From contig NZ_UZWE01000042.1 of the NCBI RefSeq assembly GCF_900631945.1, positions 1-62,931 of the forward strand: 62,931 bases of DNA. The letters are read 5' to 3'. Source of the stretch: Paracoccus haematequi. GTDB taxonomy: Bacteria > Pseudomonadota > Alphaproteobacteria > Rhodobacterales > Rhodobacteraceae. Each line of letters starts with the position of its first letter. The stretch's first letter is position 1. A model generated the notes under the pieces. It saw nothing but the letters and a program-made list of their open reading frames with translations, was not told the DNA's origin and did not search any database. Position numbers and translations under genes: made by a program. Positions 24,294 to 31,592 of this stretch are shown one piece after another.

Positions 24294-25352
24294 TCATGCT
24301 CCGGCAACTGCGGCGGGGGCCGCGACCTGGCCATCGCCCGTCTTCCAGATGAAGACGGTTCCCTCGACCCAGATACGATGCATCAGCACGGACATGCGTC
24401 GAGCAAGAGCGGTGACAGCGCGCTTGTGTCCCCGGTTCTTCACCAGCCGCATGCCCCACGCCTTGAGCGACGACCAGCGCTTCACGCGGGTCAGCAGGAT
24501 GTGTGCGGCCTCGTAGAGCGCCGCCCGGGCCATCACGTCGCCGCTCTTGGACACGCGTCCGTTCCGGGCGACCTCTCCGGACTGCCAGGTGCGCGGTGTC
24601 AGTCCCAGATGCGCGCCGACAGACTTGGAGCGCCGGAACCGGGATGGCACGTCGATCGTCGCGCGATAGGTCAGCGCAACGATCGGGCCGACGCCGGGAA
24701 CGGTCATCAACCGGCGGCACACGTCGTCGTCACGGGCGAAGTCCATCGCCACCTTTTGCAGGTTGGCGTATTCGAGAGCCAGGGCACGCCTCGCAGTCAG
24801 CATCGGATTGAGCGCCCGCATCAGCATCGTGCGGTCGCCGGCCAGCTCCAGAACGCGCGCCTCGAAGTTGCGTTTGGACACCACGCCCATCTTCCGGCCG
24901 AAGCTGCGCAGCATACCTCTGATTGCCAGCTCGATATCCATCAGCTTGCGAACCAGCGTCTGCCTGGCCACCAGCAGGAAGCGCAGTTCCTGCGCGGTCT
25001 GCGTCTTCACATGCACGGCGCGGAACCAGCCGGTGCGCATGATGTTGGCGATCCCGCGCGCATCGTTGCGGTCGGTCTTGTTCGGCATGGCCGACAGCGC
25101 CGCCTTCGCATGCCGCGTCTCAATACACACAACCGGCAAACCGGCTTCGGCCATGCCGCCGTAAAGCCATTGCGACGACGCCCCTGCTTCAAGGCCGATC
25201 CGCTTCATCGCCATGCCGCATTGCTCGAAGAATGCGACGAGATCGTCGGGTTCGGAAGCAACCTTCGCTTCCTTCATCACAACCCCATCAGCATCCACGA
25301 TGCAGATGCTCGTCATCTCAAGGGAAACATCAAGTCCTGCAAAGTACTCCAT
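24294..25352 (-). CDS. IS110/IS1111-family transposase (DEDD recombinase)
   Basis: A 352-residue intact transposase. The N-terminal RuvC-like DEDD domain starts FAGLDVSLEMTSICIVD (D8) and contains GLEAGASSQWLYGGM and NKTDRNDARGIANIM. The C-terminal Transposase_20 domain has VPGVGPIVALTYRA, GAHLGLTPRTWQSGE and the serine-bearing GRVSKSGDVMARAALYEA. ATG 25352 has a GGAGAGAGAC site. All motifs are present, so it may be active. The enzyme is thought to act with a bridge RNA. Confidence 0.93.
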   Translation of the reverse strand: MEYFAGLDVSLEMTSICIVDADGVVMKEAKVASEPDDLVAFFEQCGMAMKRIGLEAGASSQWLYGGMAEAGLPVVCIETRHAKAALSAMPNKTDRNDARGIANIMRTGWFRAVHVKTQTAQELRFLLVARQTLVRKLMDIELAIRGMLRSFGRKMGVVSKRNFEARVLELAGDRTMLMRALNPMLTARRALALEYANLQKVAMDFARDDDVCRRLMTVPGVGPIVALTYRATIDVPSRFRRSKSVGAHLGLTPRTWQSGEVARNGRVSKSGDVMARAALYEAAHILLTRVKRWSSLKAWGMRLVKNRGHKRAVTALARRMSVLMHRIWVEGTVFIWKTGDGQVAAPAAVAGA

Positions 25353-25448
25353 CGTCTCTCTCCATTCCGGTTGCTGGTGGACCGGCACGAGCCGGTCAGA
25401 TCACCGTTCACGGTATGGCAAGAGGCGCTTTCTCCACACGCGACGAGA

Positions 25449-25461
25449 ACAGAAACAGTTA
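25449..25461 (-). repeat. Right inverted repeat of the IS element
   Basis: Complement of TAACTGTTTCTGT. Its outermost TAA (25459-25461 read on the minus strand) is the stop codon of the DUF3606-like gene. Confidence 0.8.
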
Positions 25462-25647
25462 CCCCAGCTGATCCTTCAGCTTGCGTTCGACTTGGGCGCG
25501 GCTGTTGCCCTCGGACTTGATCGCCTCGCGCACCTTGTCCTTGGACACGTCCATCTTGTCGGCTTCATAGCGGACCTCGTGATCCTGCCCGCCAGCGACC
25601 TTGCGGCGATCCTGGGCGCGGCCGTGATCCTTGCGTTCGGTGGCCAT
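25459..25647 (-). CDS. DUF3606-like small stress protein, 3' end fused to the IS repeat
   Basis: 62 charged residues: RRKVAGGQDHEVRYEADKM followed by VSKDKVREAIKSEGNSRAQV. This fits the DUF3606 family of small soluble proteins found in alphaproteobacterial stress regulons. A perfect AGGAGGAAG site precedes ATG 25647. The stop codon TAA is the first triplet of the IS inverted repeat, so insertion may have changed the last residues (…KDQLG). It is divergent from the DUF892 gene. Function unknown. Confidence 0.75.
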   Translation of the reverse strand: MATERKDHGRAQDRRKVAGGQDHEVRYEADKMDVSKDKVREAIKSEGNSRAQVERKLKDQLG

Positions 25648-25747
25648 CGCTTCCTCCTACCCGGCTTTCTGCAACAGGGCCAACGCCGGGGCCGGCGTTC
25701 CGTTTCAGCCGCCCTGGGGGAATTAGCCTTTATTCATGCCCTGTCCT

Positions 25748-25772
25748 GGAACGGATGCGGCGGGGACGGGTT
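25748..25772 (+). promoter_or_regulatory. EcfG-like promoter upstream of DUF892
   Basis: GGAAC at 25748-25752, 16 bases, then GGTT at 25769-25772, 53 bp before the DUF892 start. Same architecture as the promoters before the SRPBCC gene and ku. Confidence 0.5.
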
Positions 25773-25825
25773 CTTCTGGCTTACGGGGGCTGCCATCCAG
25801 CCGCATTCACGAAGGAACCAAGACC

Positions 25826-26335
25826 ATGACAGACGCTGCCCATGAAGTATTCATCGACGGCCTGCGCAACGCGCATGCCATGGAAAAACAGGCCCTTTCG
25901 ATCATGCAGCCGCAACTGAACCGGCTGGAACATTATCCGCAGGTTTCCGCGCTGCTGGAACGTCATATCCGCGAAACCGAGGGGCAGATCCAGCGCCTGG
26001 ACCAGATCTTCGAAAACCTGGACGAATCCTCGTCAGGGTTGAAGGACACGATGCTGTCGCTGGGCGGGTCGATGGCGGCCCTGACCCACAGCATGGCCAG
26101 CGACGAGATCCTGAAGAACTCGCTGGCGAATTTCGCCTTCGAGAATTTCGAGATCGCGGCCTATACCGCGCTGATCACCGCCGCCGAACAGGCGAACCTG
26201 TCCCACGCCGTTCCCCTGCTGAAACAGAACCTGGACGAGGAAGTGGCGATGGCCTCGCAGATCCACGACGGGCTGCCCGAGGTGGTGCGCCAATACATCG
26301 TCCTGTCGGGCAGCGATCAGCGCGCCGATATCTGA
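25826..26335 (+). CDS. DUF892/YciF-like ferritin-fold stress protein
   Basis: 169 residues, fully helical, of the YciE/YciF (DUF892) family. FIDGLRNAHAMEKQALSIM and HIRETEGQIQRLDQIFENL carry the conserved acidic/His positions of the ferritin-like bundle, and NFEIAAYTALITAAE lies in the third helix. The family is induced by stress; metal binding is seen in structures but no activity is established. The ribosome site is GAAGGAACC. A TrxR-like gene follows after 3 bp and is likely co-transcribed. Confidence 0.88.
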   Translation: MTDAAHEVFIDGLRNAHAMEKQALSIMQPQLNRLEHYPQVSALLERHIRETEGQIQRLDQIFENLDESSSGLKDTMLSLGGSMAALTHSMASDEILKNSLANFAFENFEIAAYTALITAAEQANLSHAVPLLKQNLDEEVAMASQIHDGLPEVVRQYIVLSGSDQRADI

Positions 26336-26338
26336 GCC

Positions 26339-27262
26339 ATGCCGGCGGATGCCTTTGACTGCGCCATCGTCGGCGGAGGCCCCGCTGGGCTGACGGCGGC
26401 GATCTATCTGGCCCGGTTCCGCCGCCGGGCCATCCTGATCGACGCGGGGGACAGCCGCGCATCGCTGATCCCCCGGTCGCGCAACCATCCGGGCTTTCCC
26501 GACGGCATCCACGGCGACGACCTGCTGGCCCGGATGCGCGAACAGTTGGACAATTTCACTGCGGCCACCCTGGCGGCAAGGGTCACGGGGATCGCCCGCA
26601 GTGGCAGCGGGTTCCGCATCGCGGCGGGCCGGGACATAGCCGCCTCGCACCTGATCCTGGCGACCGGCATCCGGGACCGGCTGCCGCCCATCGCGCAGGC
26701 CCGCGATCATGTCCGCGACGGGCTGATCCGGCAATGCCCGGTCTGCGACGCCTATGAACTGACCGGCCAGCCGGTCGCCGTGATCGGCACCGCGCATTGC
26801 GCGGCGGGCGAAGCGCTGTTTCTGCGCCAATACACCGCCGACATCAGCCTGCTGACCTTGGGCGCGGATCTGGATCTGTCCGGCAGGATCATGGGCAAGC
26901 TGGCCGATGCCGGGGTGCGGATCGTCCGCGATCCGGTCGAGGATTGGGATTTCGGCCGCGACGGCGTGGGTGTCCGCTTCCGGGGCGCGGCGCCGCGTCG
27001 GTTCGCCGCGCTGTATTCGGGCCTGGGAAACGATCCGCGCAACGATCTGGCCGCCGCCCTGGGCGTCGATCTGGCCGAGGACGGCCGCATCCTGACCGAC
27101 ATGAACCAGGAAACCTCGGTGCCCGCCGTCTTCGCGGCGGGGGATGTCGTGACCGGGCTGAACCAGATCGCGGTCGCGATGGCGCAGGGGGAAATCGCCG
27201 CCACCCGCATCCACAGCCTGTTGCGGCTGGCGGAAAACCGGTGCGTTCCCGACAGCCTCTGA
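26339..27262 (+). CDS. Thioredoxin reductase-like FAD/NAD(P) oxidoreductase
   Basis: 307 residues. An N-terminal FAD site [20 protein letters not shown], a redox-active pair C133-P-V-C136 followed by D, and a C-terminal FAD motif [20 protein letters not shown] are visible. The order and length match bacterial thioredoxin reductases. The NADPH motif is degraded ([13 protein letters not shown] in place of G-x-G-x-x-A). This and the partner-less context suggest a TrxR-like flavoprotein with another partner, not the housekeeping TrxB. It lies directly downstream of the DUF892 gene. Confidence 0.85.
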   Translation: MPADAFDCAIVGGGPAGLTAAIYLARFRRRAILIDAGDSRASLIPRSRNHPGFPDGIHGDDLLARMREQLDNFTAATLAARVTGIARSGSGFRIAAGRDIAASHLILATGIRDRLPPIAQARDHVRDGLIRQCPVCDAYELTGQPVAVIGTAHCAAGEALFLRQYTADISLLTLGADLDLSGRIMGKLADAGVRIVRDPVEDWDFGRDGVGVRFRGAAPRRFAALYSGLGNDPRNDLAAALGVDLAEDGRILTDMNQETSVPAVFAAGDVVTGLNQIAVAMAQGEIAATRIHSLLRLAENRCVPDSL

Positions 27263-27266
27263 CGCG

Positions 27267-27291
27267 GGAACAAAGCCCCGCCCCTGCCGTT
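27267..27291 (+). promoter_or_regulatory. EcfG-like promoter upstream of the first ku gene
   Basis: GGAAC at 27267-27271, exactly 16 bases, then CGTT at 27288-27291: a perfect match to the consensus. It is 26 bp before the ku start. Confidence 0.6.
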
Positions 27292-27317
27292 TGGTCCCGT
27301 GGCAAGGAGTTTCCGTC

Positions 27318-28118
27318 ATGGCACCGCGCACCTTCTGGAAAGGCTATCTGAAGCTGTCGCTGGTCACCTGCCCCGTGACCCTGCTGCCCGCCACGACCGA
27401 GGGCGAGAAGGTCCGCTTCCACACCCTGAACGCCGATACCGGCAACCGCGTCGTCAGCCAGTATCTGGATTCCGTCACCGAAAAGCCGGTCCGCGAACAG
27501 GACGAGGTCAAGGGCTATCAGCGGGGCGAGGACGATTACGTCATGCTGGAGGATGCCGAGATCGACGCGGTGGCCCTGGACAGCACCCGCACCATCGACA
27601 TCGACATGTTCGTGCCCGACCATTCGATCGGCTGGGTCTGGTACGACCGCCCGCATTTCCTGCTGCCGGGCGACGAGGTGGGGCAAGAGGCCTTCGCGGT
27701 GATCCGCGACGCGATGCAGGCGACTGGCACGGTGGGCATCTCTCGGGTGGTGATGTATCGGCGCGAACGCGCGGTGATGCTGAAGCCGCGCGGCAAGGGG
27801 ATCGTTCTGTGGACCCTGCGTTACGGCGACGAGGTGCGCGACGAAAGCGAGTATTTCGACGGCCTGCCCGGCGGCAAGCCAGAAGCCAAGCTGCTGACCC
27901 TGGTGCGCAAGCTGATCGACGAACGCACGACCTCTTGGGATCCCGGGATGGTGAACGACCCGGTGCAGGACCGTCTTCTGGACATCATCGCCGCCAAGAA
28001 AAAGGGCCGCAAGCGCGCGTCAAAGCCCAAGGCCGCCAAGCCCGAGGCGCAGGACAATGTCATCGACATCATGGCCGCCCTGAAGAAAAGCATCCAGGCC
28101 GAAGGGCGCGGGCGCTGA
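27318..28118 (+). CDS. ku: Ku DNA end-binding protein (first copy)
   Basis: 266-residue bacterial Ku, which binds double-strand ends and recruits LigD in non-homologous end joining. It starts MAPRTFWKGYLKLSLVTCPV and contains RFHTLNADTGNRV, the DEVKGYQRGEDDYVML segment and the core strand TLRYGDEVRDESEYF. The basic C-terminal tail (KKKGRKRASKPKAAKP, then DVMAALKKS-like DIMAALKKS) is the usual DNA/LigD contact region. ATG 27318 with AAGGAG was chosen. It is convergent with ligD, 38 bp apart. Confidence 0.95.
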   Translation: MAPRTFWKGYLKLSLVTCPVTLLPATTEGEKVRFHTLNADTGNRVVSQYLDSVTEKPVREQDEVKGYQRGEDDYVMLEDAEIDAVALDSTRTIDIDMFVPDHSIGWVWYDRPHFLLPGDEVGQEAFAVIRDAMQATGTVGISRVVMYRRERAVMLKPRGKGIVLWTLRYGDEVRDESEYFDGLPGGKPEAKLLTLVRKLIDERTTSWDPGMVNDPVQDRLLDIIAAKKKGRKRASKPKAAKPEAQDNVIDIMAALKKSIQAEGRGR

Positions 28119-28156
28119 GGACGCCGGGCCGCGCCAAAGCCAGCAAAGAAGAACAG

Positions 28157-30658
28157 TCACCGCTTGCGGCCCTTGGCGGCGGGCTTTGCCTGCAAGGGTG
28201 CGGCGGCGGGGCGGAAATCCTCCCACGGGTCGCGGGTCAGGGCATCCAGCCGGGCCGGGGTGTTGATCACGGTGAAATAATCCGGCGCGATCTGGTCCAG
28301 TTCCTCCCACGCGACGGGCATGGACACGGCGGCACCGGGGCGGGCGCGGGTGGAATAGGCCGCCACAGCCGTCATGCCGCGCTGATTGCGCAGATAGTCG
28401 ATCAGGATCCGTCCCTTGCGCTTGGCCTTGGCGATGGTCGAGACATAGGCGCCGGGCGCATCCACCGCCATCGCGTCGGCCAGCTCCTTGGCGAAGGTCT
28501 TGACGGCGGGCCAGTCGGCCTTGGGCACCAGGGGCGCGACCACATGCAGACCCTTGCCGCCCGATGTCTTGACGAAGGCCGCCAGCCCCGCGTCGGTCAG
28601 GCGCTGCCGCACCTCTTGCGCGCCGGCGATTACGGCGTCCCAGGCCACGCCTTCGCCCGGATCCAGGTCCATGGTGATCGTGTCGGGACGGTCCCAGTCG
28701 GCGACGGTGCTGCCCCAGGGATGGATTTCCAGCACCGCCGACTGGACAAGGGCCATCAGCCCGTCCAGGTCGTTGATGGCGACCATCGGTTCTTCCCCCT
28801 TGGCCTTGGGATCCTTGACCAGGGCGATATGCTTGCTGATCCCCTTCCAGGCGTGCTTCTGAAAGAATTTCTGCCCGTCGATGCCGCTGGGGCAGCGCAG
28901 CAGGGCCAGCGGCCGCCCGACGATGAAGGGCGCGATCCGGGGCCAGACCTGGGCATAGTAGTCGGCCAGCCCTTCCTTGGTGATGCCTTCGTCCGGCCAA
29001 TAGATCCGGTCGGGATGGGTCAGCGTCACCCGGCGCCTGGGCGCCTGGGGCGCGGGCTTGGCGGGGCCGTTCTCGCGCACGACCTCGGCGGCGGGCTTGT
29101 CCTCGCGCAGCCCCCGGAACGAGGCATGGCGCAGCATTCCGTCGGCGGTCCAGGCGCGGAATTCGACCTCGGCCACCAGTTCGGGGCGCACGAAGCGGAC
29201 CCCCCGCGCAGCATCCGCCGCCAGCTTGTCCGCGAAGGGGCTGTCGTCGATGCGCATCCCGTCCAGCCGGTCGCGCAGATTCCGCGCCACGGCGGCGGAA
29301 AATCCGGTGCCGACCCTGCCCACATAGTCCAGCCTGCCGTCATCGAAAACGCCCAGGGCCAGCGATCCGACCAGCTTGTCCGAGGTCGTGGACGGCACAT
29401 AGCCCGCCACCACGAGTTCCTGCCGTGCCGAACATTTCGACTTGATCCAGGTCTTGCCGCGCCCCGACCGATAGGGGGCGTCGGCTTCCTTGGAAATGAT
29501 CCCCTCCAGGCTGAGACGGCAGGCATGGCGCAGAACCATGGCCCCGGCCTCGCCGAAATGGCCGCTGTATCGCACCCGGCCCGGCCGAGACCCGACCAGA
29601 TCCTCCAACGCCTGCTTGCGGGCAAGCAACGGGGCCGCGCGCAAGTCCTGGCCGTTCAGATACAGCAGGTCGAAGGCATAGAAGACGAATCGCTCATTGC
29701 GCCCTTCCGACAGATCCGCCTGCAAGGCCGAAAAATCCGAGGCCCCTGCCCCCGCCTCGACCACCAGTTCGCCGTCGATGATGAAGGCTTCGGCGGGCAA
29801 GGCGCGCAGGGCATCCGTGACCTCGGCCCCGAAGCGATCGGTCCAGTCCAGCCCGCTGCGCGTCAGCAGGCGCACCTGCTGGCCCTCCAGCCGCGCTTGC
29901 AGGCGATAGCCGTCGAATTTCACCTCGTGCAGCCATTTCGCCCCGGTGGGCGGCGCGGGCCGCAGGGCGGCAAGCGCGGGTTCGACGAAATCGGGCATCG
30001 GCGCCTTTTTCGCGCGGGGGATGGCGGCGTCCTTGCGGACGCGGGACGCCGCCTTGGGCCTGGCAGGCTTCGGCGTTTCGTCGGCGCCTTCCGCGACCTC
30101 TTCGACCGTGCGGCCGGTCTTCAGCGATTCCGGGCGTTCCGTCAGGATGTCGGGCGCGTCGGCGGGGCGGGCGGCGTCGTCCTCGGCCTTGATCAGCAGC
30201 CAGTTCTCGCGCGTCTCGCCGCGCTTGCCGCGCATTCGGACCAGATGCCAGCGGCCCGACAGTTTCTGGCCCCGCAACTCGAACTCCAGCTTGCCCTTGG
30301 CGTAATCGCCGTCCACGGGAACCCATGTGCCGCGATCCCAGACGATCACCGCCCCCGCGCCGTAATTGCCCTTGGGGATGGTGCCTTCGAAGGTGCCGTA
30401 ATCCAGCGGATGATCCTCGACATGCACGGCCAGGCGTTTTTCGCCCGCGACCAGGCTTGGCCCCTTGGTCACGGCCCAGCTTTTCAGCACCCCGTCCATT
30501 TCCAGCCGCAGATCGTAATGCAGCCGGGTCGCGGCGTGCTTCTGGATCACGAAGGAATGGCCGGCCTTCTTCGCCTTGCGCCCGCGCGGCTCGGCCGTCT
30601 TGGTGAAGTCGCGCTTGTCGTTATAGGTCGCCAGCCCGGCCCCCGATGTGCCCGCCAT
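28157..30658 (-). CDS. ligD: Multidomain ATP-dependent DNA ligase D
   Basis: 833 residues in the order phosphoesterase (1-~165), ligase (~215-520) and primase/polymerase (~545-815). The phosphoesterase has HAATRLHYDLRLEMDG and HPLDYGTFEGTIPKGNYG. The ligase has adenylated K247 in HEVKFDGYR. The polymerase domain has TITMDLDPGEG with the catalytic DxD and SGGKGLHVVAPL. PE-LIG-POL is the usual order in proteobacteria such as Pseudomonas. ATG 30658 is 3 bp after the stop of the second ku, so the two are one operon. Confidence 0.96.
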   Translation of the reverse strand: MAGTSGAGLATYNDKRDFTKTAEPRGRKAKKAGHSFVIQKHAATRLHYDLRLEMDGVLKSWAVTKGPSLVAGEKRLAVHVEDHPLDYGTFEGTIPKGNYGAGAVIVWDRGTWVPVDGDYAKGKLEFELRGQKLSGRWHLVRMRGKRGETRENWLLIKAEDDAARPADAPDILTERPESLKTGRTVEEVAEGADETPKPARPKAASRVRKDAAIPRAKKAPMPDFVEPALAALRPAPPTGAKWLHEVKFDGYRLQARLEGQQVRLLTRSGLDWTDRFGAEVTDALRALPAEAFIIDGELVVEAGAGASDFSALQADLSEGRNERFVFYAFDLLYLNGQDLRAAPLLARKQALEDLVGSRPGRVRYSGHFGEAGAMVLRHACRLSLEGIISKEADAPYRSGRGKTWIKSKCSARQELVVAGYVPSTTSDKLVGSLALGVFDDGRLDYVGRVGTGFSAAVARNLRDRLDGMRIDDSPFADKLAADAARGVRFVRPELVAEVEFRAWTADGMLRHASFRGLREDKPAAEVVRENGPAKPAPQAPRRRVTLTHPDRIYWPDEGITKEGLADYYAQVWPRIAPFIVGRPLALLRCPSGIDGQKFFQKHAWKGISKHIALVKDPKAKGEEPMVAINDLDGLMALVQSAVLEIHPWGSTVADWDRPDTITMDLDPGEGVAWDAVIAGAQEVRQRLTDAGLAAFVKTSGGKGLHVVAPLVPKADWPAVKTFAKELADAMAVDAPGAYVSTIAKAKRKGRILIDYLRNQRGMTAVAAYSTRARPGAAVSMPVAWEELDQIAPDYFTVINTPARLDALTRDPWEDFRPAAAPLQAKPAAKGRKR

Positions 30659-30661
30659 CGC

Positions 30662-31534
30662 CTAGCCCGCCTTCTTGCTGCCCGAGCCGCGCGCCGGGGT
30701 CTTGCGGCCGCCCCCGCGCGGCTTGGCCGAGGCCGAGGACCGGCGCGCGGGCTTTCGCGTGGCCATGCCCGCGCTTTCGCGCAGCGCGGCCATCAGATCG
30801 CCCGCGGCCTCGGGCTTGGCTTCGCGCCGGGGCTGGATCGTCCTGCCTTCCATCTTGGCCTTGACCAGATCGGCCAGGGCGGCTTCGTAGCGGTCGTCGA
30901 AATCCTTGGGGTCGAAGGTGCCGCGCTTGGTCTTGATGATGTGCTGGGCCAGATCCAGCATCTCGCCCTTGATGCGCAGGTCTGGGATATCCGCGAAAAC
31001 CTCGTCGGGGTCGCGGACCTCATAGTCGAAGTTCAGCGTGGTGGCGATCAGCCCGGCGTCATGGGCGCGGATCAGCACCGTGCGGACGCGGCGGAACAGC
31101 ACCGTCTGGGCCAGGGCCGCGACCTTCTTGCCGCGCATCCCCTCGCGGATCAGGGCGAAGGCTTCGGCCGCGCCCTTGCCGGAAGGCAGCAGGTAATAAG
31201 GCTTGTCGAAATACAGGTCGTCGATGTCGTCGCAGCCGATGAAGGCGCTGACGGACAGGGTCTTGTCGCTGTCGGGAACCGCCGCCGCGACCTCATCGGG
31301 ATCCAGCACGACGTAATCGCCCGATGCGATTTCGTATCCTTTCACCTGATCGTCGCGGTCCACCGGCTTGCCGGTGTCGCTGTCCACGAAGACGCGGCGC
31401 AGCCGGTGGCCGGTCTTGCGGTTCAGCGTGTGGAACGCGATCCGGTCCGATGTCGAGGCCGCCGTGTAAAGCGCCACCTGGCAGCCGACCTCTCCGACCC
31501 TGAGGAAGCCCTTCCAGTTCGCCCTGGCCGCCAT
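30662..31534 (-). CDS. ku: Ku DNA end-binding protein (second copy)
   Basis: 290 residues with the Ku core: MAARANWKGFLRVGEVGCQV, RIAFHTLNRKTGHRLRRVFV, QVKGYEIASGDYVVLDPDEV and TLNFDYEVRDPDEVF. The C-terminal tail is long and very basic (ARRSSASAKPRGGGRKTPAR), longer than in the first copy. It differs clearly in sequence from the other Ku, so it is a paralogue, not a recent duplicate. It is co-transcribed with ligD. Paired Ku proteins in rhizobia form alternative or heteromeric end-joining systems; that may also apply here. Confidence 0.95.
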   Translation of the reverse strand: MAARANWKGFLRVGEVGCQVALYTAASTSDRIAFHTLNRKTGHRLRRVFVDSDTGKPVDRDDQVKGYEIASGDYVVLDPDEVAAAVPDSDKTLSVSAFIGCDDIDDLYFDKPYYLLPSGKGAAEAFALIREGMRGKKVAALAQTVLFRRVRTVLIRAHDAGLIATTLNFDYEVRDPDEVFADIPDLRIKGEMLDLAQHIIKTKRGTFDPKDFDDRYEAALADLVKAKMEGRTIQPRREAKPEAAGDLMAALRESAGMATRKPARRSSASAKPRGGGRKTPARGSGSKKAG

Positions 31535-31566
31535 GGTCCGTCCCCGCTCTGATGATCGGAAGGGGA

Positions 31567-31592
31567 AACGGCCACCCTTGCGCCGGGGTTCC
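31567..31592 (-). promoter_or_regulatory. EcfG-like promoter of the ku-ligD operon
   Basis: On the minus strand GGAAC (31592-31588), 17 bases, then CGTT (31570-31567), 32 bp before the ku start. It abuts the stop codon of the upstream polysaccharide gene, giving ku-ligD its own stress-type promoter. Confidence 0.55.

Larger units (their letters stand above)
23894..25461 (-). mobile_element. Insertion sequence, IS110 family, IS1111-like group
   Basis: About 1.57 kb bounded by 13-bp inverted repeats TAACTGTTTCTGT (23894-23906) and its complement (25449-25461). It contains a single intact transposase on the minus strand. The long 3' non-coding part (~390 bases) and the short 5' part (~97 bases) fit the IS1111 group, whose repeats are subterminal. 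True ends may therefore lie a few bases outside. It sits between DUF421 and DUF3606 genes and shares the stop codon of the latter. Confidence 0.8.

Noticed and set aside
25696..25715. EcfG-like promoter on the minus strand for the DUF3606-like gene
   Set aside because: GGAAC is present but the nearest CGTT is only 11 bases away.
27299..31552. A 1417-codon plus-strand open frame across ligD and the second ku
   Set aside because: It is antisense to well-supported ku and ligD genes; the translation has no domain and the composition typical of GC-rich shadow frames.
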